In this document: piece after piece, positions 1 to 6,229 of the stretch | Numbering within the stretch: position 1 is the stretch's first letter | Layout of the letters: each line of letters starts with the position of its first letter | Assembly: GCA_038234045.1 (NCBI GenBank) | Contig: JBBSUX010000105.1 | Span: forward strand, 1 to 11,134 | Reading direction: 5' to 3' | Length of the DNA stretch: 11,134 bases | DNA from: JBBSUX01 sp038234045 | Lineage (GTDB): Bacteria; Pseudomonadota; Gammaproteobacteria; Burkholderiales; Burkholderiaceae_C | Notes under the pieces: model-generated | What the model was told of the DNA's origin: nothing | The model's database searches: none | The model's input: the letters and a program-made list of their open reading frames with translations, nothing else | Made by a program: the position numbers and the translations under genes

Positions 1-1596
1 AGCCAGTGGCTGTCGATGATGCTGCCGCGTTTGCAATTGTTGCGGGATGTGCTGAGGGAAGACGGCAGCATCTGGGTGACGATCGACGACAACGAAGGGC
101 ACTATTTGAAGGTGCTGATGGACGAGGTGTTTGGGCGGGGGAATTTTGTGGCGAATAACGTTTGGCAAAAACGTTATTCCCGCGAGAACCGTGAATCTAT
201 CGGCGATGTACATGACCATGTGTTGGTCTATGTGCGCGATCCAATCCGCTTCAAAGCAACGCGCAACCGTATTGCGCTTGATGACCGACAGTCAAAAATT
301 TATCGCAATCCGGAAAACCCGGAAGAAACCGACGCCTCAAAACGATGGCGTGGCTTACCTATGACAGCGCAGGGTTTCCGCCCAAATCAGATGTATGAAA
401 TCGTTGCGCCGAGCGGGAAAAGGCATGTCCCGCCTGTGGGGCGCTGCTGGTCAACAATTGAGCGGGAGTATCTGAAACTTCGCGCTAGTGGCCGAATTTA
501 TTGGGGGAAGGATGGCGAAGCACAGCCCAGCGTAATAAGGTTCTTGTCTGAAGTTGAAGGCTTGGTGCCTTGGACCTGGTGGCCTCATGAAGAAACGGGT
601 CATACCGATGAGGCAAAAAAGGAAGCGAACGAAATTTTTGGTGGTGACGTTAGTTTTGCGACCCCAAAACCAGAACGCCTCCTTCAACGCATCCTCCACA
701 TCGCCTCCAACCCCGGCGACCTCGTCCTCGACTCCTTCCTCGGCTCCGGCACCACCGCCGCCGTCGCCCAAAAGATGGGCCGCCGCTGGATCGGCATTGA
801 GATGGGCGATCACGCAGCGACGCATTGCGTGCCGCGGCTCGAAAAGGTCATTGCCGGCGAACAAGGCGGCATCAGCGCAGCGGTGGGCTGGCGGGGTGGC
901 GGCGGTTTCCGCTTTGCGCGGCTGGGCGCGCCAGTGTTCGATGCCGAGGGCCGCATCCACCCGGATGTGCGCTTTGCCACGCTGGCGGCGTTTATCTGGC
1001 AGCAGGAAACGGGCACCGCGCTCGACGCCGCCGTGCAGGGGATCGCAGGGACACCGTATTTGGGAACGCACTCTGTATTTGATAGCTTTTTGCCCCCGGA
1101 CCGCCTGCCCGAGAAGGCTGTTCTGCCTATATTTTCAGAGACGGCAGTAGAGAGCCAGGCCGAGCCCGCGCCCGATACCCCTCTTGCTCCTTCCCCCGCT
1201 GGGGGAAGGCCGGGAAGGGGGCTGACGGAGGGCGCCGCTGCCGGCCCTCACCCCAGCCCGCCGCCAGCGCGGGACGGAGCCATACCGCCGTCTAGCCCGC
1301 CAGTGCGGCGCAGTCGCACCGCCTATTACCTGCTCTTCAACGGCATCCTCGGCGACAAGCGGCCTGCCAGCGGCAATGTGCTGACGCAAGCGGTGCTCGA
1401 CGCCTTGCTGGCGCTGCATGCGACTGCGCCGCACGCAAAGGGCGACATTGGCGGCAGCGGCAGAGGCAATGGCGATCGCAATGCAGACGGCGTCCCGCTG
1501 GTGGTCTATGGCGAAGCCTGCCGGCTCGGCGCCGCCCGCCTCGCGCAGGCGCGGGTGGTGTTTAAGCACATTCCGTATGACGTGAAGGCGCGGTAA
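1..1596 (+). CDS. mod: Type III restriction-modification DNA methyltransferase (Mod), 5' truncated by window edge
   Basis: This is the modification subunit of a type III restriction-modification system. It transfers a methyl group from S-adenosylmethionine to the recognition site, and it also supplies sequence specificity to Res. The frame is open from base 1, so the first in-window ATG (base 16) is internal. It opens with WLSMMLPRLQLLRDVLREDG and SIWVTIDDNE, typical of beta-class Mod proteins just after the DPPY catalytic motif, which must lie upstream. Counting from base 1, KPERLL is at about 223-228 and the SAM-binding motif LDSFLGSGTT at about 243-252, giving the beta-class order (catalytic motif before FxGxG). 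Residues 55-220 should be the target-recognition region and are less GC-rich than the flanks. Residues 396-427 are a Pro/Gly-rich stretch encoded by an inverted repeat. The C-terminus (YYLLFNGILGDKRP, then LVVYGEACRLGAARLAQA) is a conserved family tail. The stop is 12 bases before the next gene. The class call is strong; the recognition sequence cannot be read. Confidence 0.93.
   Translation, partial: SQWLSMMLPRLQLLRDVLREDGSIWVTIDDNEGHYLKVLMDEVFGRGNFVANNVWQKRYSRENRESIGDVHDHVLVYVRDPIRFKATRNRIALDDRQSKIYRNPENPEETDASKRWRGLPMTAQGFRPNQMYEIVAPSGKRHVPPVGRCWSTIEREYLKLRASGRIYWGKDGEAQPSVIRFLSEVEGLVPWTWWPHEETGHTDEAKKEANEIFGGDVSFATPKPERLLQRILHIASNPGDLVLDSFLGSGTTAAVAQKMGRRWIGIEMGDHAATHCVPRLEKVIAGEQGGISAAVGWRGGGGFRFARLGAPVFDAEGRIHPDVRFATLAAFIWQQETGTALDAAVQGIAGTPYLGTHSVFDSFLPPDRLPEKAVLPIFSETAVESQAEPAPDTPLAPSPAGGRPGRGLTEGAAAGPHPSPPPARDGAIPPSSPPVRRSRTAYYLLFNGILGDKRPASGNVLTQAVLDALLALHATAPHAKGDIGGSGRGNGDRNADGVPLVVYGEACRLGAARLAQARVVFKHIPYDVKAR
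1186..1280. repeat. Pair of 37-bp imperfect inverted repeats (REP/BIME-like element) inside mod
   Basis: Bases 1186-1222 and the reverse complement of 1244-1280 are both 37 bases long and match at 28 of 37 positions in an ungapped comparison by eye. The spacer (1223-1243) is 21 bases. The left arm contains its own perfect 9-bp hairpin: 1189-1197 pairs with 1201-1209 around the loop GCT. The stretch encodes a low-complexity linker rich in Pro, Gly and Ala (APSPAGGRPGRGL, then PHPSPPPARDG) between the methyltransferase core and the conserved C-terminal tail. Paired palindromic units of this CCTCACCCC / GGGGAAGG type are familiar as dispersed, usually intergenic repeats in GC-rich proteobacteria. 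Here the element is translated without breaking the frame. Confidence 0.75.
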
Positions 1597-1608
1597 GAGA
1601 ATGCAGCG

Positions 1609-3498
1609 ATGAATGCACAGGAGCTACTGAGAAGCTTGAGTCTGCTCGACGAAAACGAGCGCATCGAGGCCAAACGCGCGAGCGAGGCCAGCAAATCCAT
1701 GTTGGAAAGCATTTGCGCATTTGCCAATGAACCCGATCTTGGCGGCGGCTGGTTGCTGCTGGGTGTCGCACCTGACGAGCAGGCCTTGTTTCCCGGATAT
1801 GTGGTTGAAGGGGTCGCCTATCCCGACAAACTCAGCGCCGACTTGGCCAGCCAGTGCGCGTCCATGTTCAACACCCCGCTCCGGGTGAACATTTGCACCG
1901 AGACGTTGGAGGGCAAACCCGTTGTCGTGGTGTATGTGCCAGAGGCAGCGCCCCGGGACAAGCCGCTTTATTTCAAAGCTACCGGTTTGCCCCGGGGCGC
2001 GTTTCGGCGCATCGGCAGCACTGACCAACGGTGTACTGAAGACGATCTGGAAACGTTTTACGCGTCGCGCCAGGGCGAGAGCTTTGACACCGGCATCGTT
2101 GTCGACGCAGATCTGGACGACCTCGACTCGGACGCCATCGCTGATTACCGGCAGGGCCGGACCCAAGCTAACCCGGATGCGGAGGAACTGCTCTGGACAG
2201 ACGCGGACCTGCTGCGCGCCCTGAATGCGGTGCGGCGCGATGCCGCAGGCACCTGGAAGCCGACCCGAGCGGGTTTGCTGCTCTTTGGCAAATCGGTCGC
2301 ATTGCGGCGCTGCTTTCCGATGACGCGGGTGGATTACATCCGCGTTCCGGGGCGGGAATGGGTGCCTGATCCGGAGCGGCGTTTTGATACGGTGGAGTTG
2401 CGCGCACCGATGTTCGCGCTGCTGCGCCGCGCGCAGGCTGCAATCCTGGATGACCTGCCCAAATCCTTCGGACTCGAAGAAGGCGAACTGCAGCGCACAG
2501 ACCGGCCTGTCATCCCATTGCGCGCATTGCGTGAGGCGCTGGTCAATGCGCTCATGCACCGAAGCTATCGCGTACAAGCTCCGGTGCAGGTAATCCGCTA
2601 TGCCAACCGGCTGGAAATTCGTAACCCCGGGTTTTCGCTCAAAGCGCCGGATCATCTGGGCGAACCTGGTTCCATGCCGCGCAACCCGGCAATTGCAGCC
2701 GTGCTGCATGAAACCCGCTTTGCCGAAACCAAAGGCAGCGGCATTCGCGCGATTCGTGATGCGATGGACAAGGCGGGGCTGGTGCCGCCACTGTTCGAAT
2801 CTGACCGCGGGCAGGATCAGTTCAGCGCGATGTTTTTCTTCCACCACTTTTTGGGTGAAGACGATATCCGCTGGCTGTCTCGGTTCAAGGAGCTTCACCT
2901 CGGCGACGAGGAGGCGCGTGCACTTGTCGTCGCCCGTGAAGCTGGCCGCATCGACAACGCCACCTATCGCGCGCTGAACAAGGTGGACACGCTCACCGCC
3001 AGCAACGCGCTCCGACGTTTGCGCGATGCCGGTTTGTTCAATCAGCAGGGTAGGGGATCTGCCACTTGGTACCAGCCGACAGACAAGCTCATCGGCGTTG
3101 CTGACCTCTCTGCAAAAGAAGCGTCCTTATCTAGCAAGCCGGAGAGCCTATCTAGCAACCAACAACTCTTATCTAGCAAGCTGCATGATCTATCTAGTAA
3201 CTCCGACGCCGCGCGCAGCATCTTATTGAACGAGTTGCCCGGCGACCTTGCAGCCCGGGTGGGAGCACTCGGGCAACGGCATCCCCCAGAACGGGTGCGC
3301 GACCTGGTGGTCGAGCTGTGCCAGCGCCGCTCGTGGCGGGTGGATGAACTGGCCTTGCTGCTGCAACGCAATCCTGAATCGATTCGCCAAAATTATCTGC
3401 GTCCACTGCTGGCCGAACGGCGCATCGCCATGACCCTGTCCGACACCCCCAATTCGCCGCAGCAGGCGTATCGCATCGCGCAGGATGACAGTCCATGA
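1609..3498 (+). CDS. AlbA_2 (Schlafen-like) / GHKL ATPase-domain protein with winged-helix segments, putative regulator of the R-M locus
   Basis: This 629-residue protein matches the COG2865-type architecture (predicted transcriptional regulators with an AlbA_2 domain). The AlbA_2 domain covers about 1-150, with E20-x-K22, AFAN at 37-40 and GGWLLLGV at 46-53. A GHKL/HATPase-like domain follows: its N-box-like helix has E309, N313 and H317, RNPG is at 338-341, and the glycine motif KGSGI is at 375-379. A winged-helix-like segment lies at about 435-492. A four-unit LSS[KN] linker spans 507-531. A second helical, probably DNA-binding domain covers about 540-625. The start has an AAGAGA stretch 8 bases upstream, 12 bases after the mod stop; res begins inside the stop codon of this gene. 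Domain identity is well supported. The role is inferred: it could regulate the operon, act as an accessory ATPase, or be an independent defence effector. No nuclease active site can be asserted. Confidence 0.88.
   Translation: MNAQELLRSLSLLDENERIEAKRASEASKSMLESICAFANEPDLGGGWLLLGVAPDEQALFPGYVVEGVAYPDKLSADLASQCASMFNTPLRVNICTETLEGKPVVVVYVPEAAPRDKPLYFKATGLPRGAFRRIGSTDQRCTEDDLETFYASRQGESFDTGIVVDADLDDLDSDAIADYRQGRTQANPDAEELLWTDADLLRALNAVRRDAAGTWKPTRAGLLLFGKSVALRRCFPMTRVDYIRVPGREWVPDPERRFDTVELRAPMFALLRRAQAAILDDLPKSFGLEEGELQRTDRPVIPLRALREALVNALMHRSYRVQAPVQVIRYANRLEIRNPGFSLKAPDHLGEPGSMPRNPAIAAVLHETRFAETKGSGIRAIRDAMDKAGLVPPLFESDRGQDQFSAMFFFHHFLGEDDIRWLSRFKELHLGDEEARALVVAREAGRIDNATYRALNKVDTLTASNALRRLRDAGLFNQQGRGSATWYQPTDKLIGVADLSAKEASLSSKPESLSSNQQLLSSKLHDLSSNSDAARSILLNELPGDLAARVGALGQRHPPERVRDLVVELCQRRSWRVDELALLLQRNPESIRQNYLRPLLAERRIAMTLSDTPNSPQQAYRIAQDDSP
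3127..3201 (+). repeat. Four-copy 21-bp tandem repeat encoding a heptapeptide linker
   Basis: A 12-base core, [TC]TATCTAG[CT]AA[GC], starts at 3127, 3148, 3169 and 3190, an exact 21-base period. Between the cores, 9 bases vary. Each core encodes LSSK or LSSN, so the protein carries four seven-residue units at about residues 507-531. Every core contains the tetranucleotide CTAG. A gain or loss of one unit would keep the reading frame and change linker length by seven residues between the two C-terminal helical domains. Confidence 0.9.
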
Positions 3499-6215
3499 CC
3501 TCCCTCACCCTTAAGTCCTACCAGCAGGCAGCGCTCGATACGCTCACCGCCTTTGCCCGCGCAGCCAGCGTGAAAGGGCCGGCAATGGCTTTCGTGGAGC
3601 TGGTGGGCCACTCCTACAACGCCGATGCTTTCGGACGGGAGGTGCCCTGCGTATGCCTGCGCATTCCAACCGGCGGTGGCAAAACAGTGATGGCGGCCCA
3701 TGCGGTGCCGCTGCTGGCGCGCGAGTGGCGCCGGGCGGACAAGCCGGTTGCCATCTGGCTGGTGCCCAGCGATGCGATTCGCAATCAGACGCTCGGCGCA
3801 CTGCAGACAGCCGGGCACCCCTACCGCGAGGCGCTCGCCGAAAGTTACGGTGCCGACCTGCAGGTGTGCGCGCTGGAAGACGTGGCGCTGGTGGCGCCGC
3901 AGGACTGGGGCCGCAATGCCATCGTCCTGGTGGCCACCATCCAGAGCTTTCGTATCGAAGAAGCGGCGCAGCGCAATGTATACCGCTTCTCTGAAAACTT
4001 CGAGCCGCATTTCCGCGCGGCACAGGCGCATGAAGACGGCCGCGCATTGCAGGCTTTGCAGACGCTGCCCGACGCCGTGGTCACGCAAGACGATGCCGAT
4101 GCCGACACCACCGGCGTTCTGCGCGGCTTTGTGGGCCAGCCGCGCTGGAGCCTGGCCAACTGGCTTGCACTGCAGCGCCCGATCGTCATCGTGGACGAGG
4201 CGCACAACACCAAGACCGACAAGAGCTTCACAGCGCTGCGGCGGTTGAATCCGACGTTCATCCTCGAGCTGACCGCCACGCCAATCGCGCACAAAACCAA
4301 CGTGCTCTATCACGTGAGCGCGCAGGAGCTGGCGGCCGAAAACATGATCAAGCTGCCGATCGTGCTGGCCGAACACCCGGAAGGCTGGCGGCAGGCGGTG
4401 TTTGGCGCGGTGCAAACGCGCCAAAAGCTTGAAGCTGAAGCGCTCAAGGATGACGTCGGGGGCCAGGCTTATCTGCGGCCGCTGGTGCTTTTCCAGGCCC
4501 AAAACGCTAACGACGAGATGCCGCCCGAGAAGCTGCGGCGCTACCTGATTGATGAGCTGAAGATCGACGGCCGCGAGATCGTTGTTGCCACGGGCGAAAC
4601 GCGCGAGTTGGAGGGCCTCGATCTGGCCGCCCGCAGTTGCCCGGTGCGTCATGTGATTACCGTGCAGGCTTTGCGCGAAGGCTGGGATTGCCCGTTCGCC
4701 TATGTGTTGTGCTCGCTGCAAAAGCTCACCAGCGCGACAGCGGTGGAGCAGCTGCTGGGCCGCGTACTCCGTATGCCGTATGCGCAGCGGCATGGGCGCG
4801 AAGCGCTCAACCGCGCCTACGCGCATGTATGCGCTGCGGAATTCTCGGCGGCGGCCCATGCGCTGGCCGACCGGCTCATCAACCACATGGGGTTCGAGGC
4901 GCTGGATGTGGCGTCGATGATTGCCGCGCCCGGGAGCTTGCCGCTCTTTGCAGGAAATGATCCATCAAACGCGGCTCTTGCGCAATATTCATCTGCGGTA
5001 GTAGCTACGAACTTTGATAGTGTTCTGCCGACTGCAGATCTGCTTGCCGTACCTGGCGTGGCAGTGCGCTCGATCGCGGGCACCGAGCAGATCGTGGTGG
5101 CTGGGCATATCGATGCAAAGACTGAGGAGCTGATGCTCAGCCAGCTTAAGAGTGCCAAAAAGCAGCAGCAGGTGCAGGAGCAGGTGGCCCAGCACAACGC
5201 GCTGGTGGCGGCGCAACTGGCACCGGCTGCGCGCGGCGCGGCGTTTGCGCCGCTGCCGTCGCTGGCATATCGCATCAATGCTCAGGCACCGCTTTGGCCG
5301 CTGGAGCGCGAGGCGGTGCTGGAGGCGGTGGAACTTGATCTGCTCAGCCCGCTAGCGGTGCAGTTACCGTCGTTCCACGCGGCGGCGGAATCGGATCTTT
5401 TCGAGATTGGTGTGGAGGGCGGCAGCGTGACTTGGCGCCTTGCCGATGCCGACCAGATGCCGATGGATTACGGCAGCAGCGGCATCGATGCTGAGACGCT
5501 GGTGCGCTGGCTGGACCAGTCCCTGTACCGCGGCGAGCTGAATGGTTTGACGCAGGCACAGCGGCGCGCATATCTAGCCGCTGTGGTGAGCCATCAGCTG
5601 AATGCCTGCCAAGTTTCGCTGGTGCGCTTGGCGCAAGCGCGGTTCGAGCTGGCCCGCCGCATCGAGGAGCGGGTGGCCGATCTGCGAGAGGCTGCGGCGC
5701 GCAACAGTTTCACGCAGTTGGTGCTGCGCCAAGGCGAGCCGGGCGCTTGGCTCGTCGAGCCCGATTGGGCGCATCCGCATGTGTTCGAGCCCAACCGCTA
5801 TCCAGCGCCGGTGGCGTCGCGTTATGGTGGGCGCTACCGGTTCGGCAAGCACTACTTTCCCGTGATCGCGGGGCTGAAAGATGCGGGTGAAGAGTTTGCT
5901 TGCGCGCAGCAAATCGACGCCCACCCCAAGGTGCGGCACTGGGTGCGCAATCTGGCGACAGCACCCTGTGGCTTCAGCCTGCCCACTTCGCGCGGGCGCA
6001 CGTACCCTGACTTCGTCGCCGAGCTGATGGACGGCCGCATCGCAGTGCTGGAATACAAGGGCGAGCACCTGAAAACTGATCCATACGAAATCGAAAAGCG
6101 CGAAATCGGCCGCGTGTGGGGCCAAGCCAGCGGTGGGCGCGCGCTTTACGGCTGGCTGCTGAAGCAAAAAGATGGCCTTGGCGTGGCGCAGCAACTCGAC
6201 GTGCTGCTGTCGTGA
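3495..6215 (+). CDS. res: Type III restriction enzyme Res subunit (SF2 helicase-endonuclease)
   Basis: This is the cleavage subunit of the type III system. With Mod it forms an ATP-dependent complex that recognises unmodified sites, moves along DNA and cuts it. The N-terminal half is a superfamily 2 helicase core with motifs in order: Walker A PTGGGKT at 58-64, DEAH at 234-237, ELTATP at 258-263, and QLLGRVLR at 419-426 (motif VI with arginine-finger candidates R423 and R426). Near the C-terminus, YPDFVAEL followed by AVLEYKG fits a PD-(D/E)xK nuclease with D839, E853 and K855. At 906 residues the length is normal for Res. The ATG at 3495 overlaps the preceding stop as ATGA, which suggests translational coupling. 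A patch around 4951-5040, between helicase and C-terminal parts, has lower GC and encodes a Ser/Ala-rich segment. No frameshift or missing catalytic motif was seen, so the enzyme looks intact. Confidence 0.95.
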   Translation: MTSLTLKSYQQAALDTLTAFARAASVKGPAMAFVELVGHSYNADAFGREVPCVCLRIPTGGGKTVMAAHAVPLLAREWRRADKPVAIWLVPSDAIRNQTLGALQTAGHPYREALAESYGADLQVCALEDVALVAPQDWGRNAIVLVATIQSFRIEEAAQRNVYRFSENFEPHFRAAQAHEDGRALQALQTLPDAVVTQDDADADTTGVLRGFVGQPRWSLANWLALQRPIVIVDEAHNTKTDKSFTALRRLNPTFILELTATPIAHKTNVLYHVSAQELAAENMIKLPIVLAEHPEGWRQAVFGAVQTRQKLEAEALKDDVGGQAYLRPLVLFQAQNANDEMPPEKLRRYLIDELKIDGREIVVATGETRELEGLDLAARSCPVRHVITVQALREGWDCPFAYVLCSLQKLTSATAVEQLLGRVLRMPYAQRHGREALNRAYAHVCAAEFSAAAHALADRLINHMGFEALDVASMIAAPGSLPLFAGNDPSNAALAQYSSAVVATNFDSVLPTADLLAVPGVAVRSIAGTEQIVVAGHIDAKTEELMLSQLKSAKKQQQVQEQVAQHNALVAAQLAPAARGAAFAPLPSLAYRINAQAPLWPLEREAVLEAVELDLLSPLAVQLPSFHAAAESDLFEIGVEGGSVTWRLADADQMPMDYGSSGIDAETLVRWLDQSLYRGELNGLTQAQRRAYLAAVVSHQLNACQVSLVRLAQARFELARRIEERVADLREAAARNSFTQLVLRQGEPGAWLVEPDWAHPHVFEPNRYPAPVASRYGGRYRFGKHYFPVIAGLKDAGEEFACAQQIDAHPKVRHWVRNLATAPCGFSLPTSRGRTYPDFVAELMDGRIAVLEYKGEHLKTDPYEIEKREIGRVWGQASGGRALYGWLLKQKDGLGVAQQLDVLLS

Positions 6216-6229
6216 TTGATCGGCCCGCG

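Noticed and set aside
16..18. ATG at base 16 as the true start of mod
   Set aside because: The frame is open to base 1, the residues before it (SQWLS) fit the conserved Mod motif, and the essential DPPY motif must lie further upstream.
1186..1222. Hairpin read as a transcription terminator
   Set aside because: It lies inside the mod reading frame, has no T-run after it, and is better explained as part of the paired inverted repeat.
1624..2898. Antisense open frame of 424 codons opposite the AlbA_2/ATPase gene
   Set aside because: It is a shadow of a well-supported sense gene and has no family resemblance or credible start context.
3127..3201. Regularly spaced repeat read as a CRISPR array
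   Set aside because: The units are 12-base cores with 9-base gaps, far too short for CRISPR repeats and spacers, and they are continuous in-frame coding sequence.
3393..4886. Long antisense open frame (497 codons) across the end of the AlbA_2 gene and the first half of res
   Set aside because: The sense strand carries ordered helicase motifs here, and the antisense product shows no recognisable domain. GC-rich genes often leave long open antisense frames.
6116..6229. N-terminal extension of the aminopropyltransferase to the ATG at 6116
   Set aside because: It would overlap res by 100 bases, and the extra residues look like res read in another frame. ATG 6230 or GTG 6212 fits operon spacing better.
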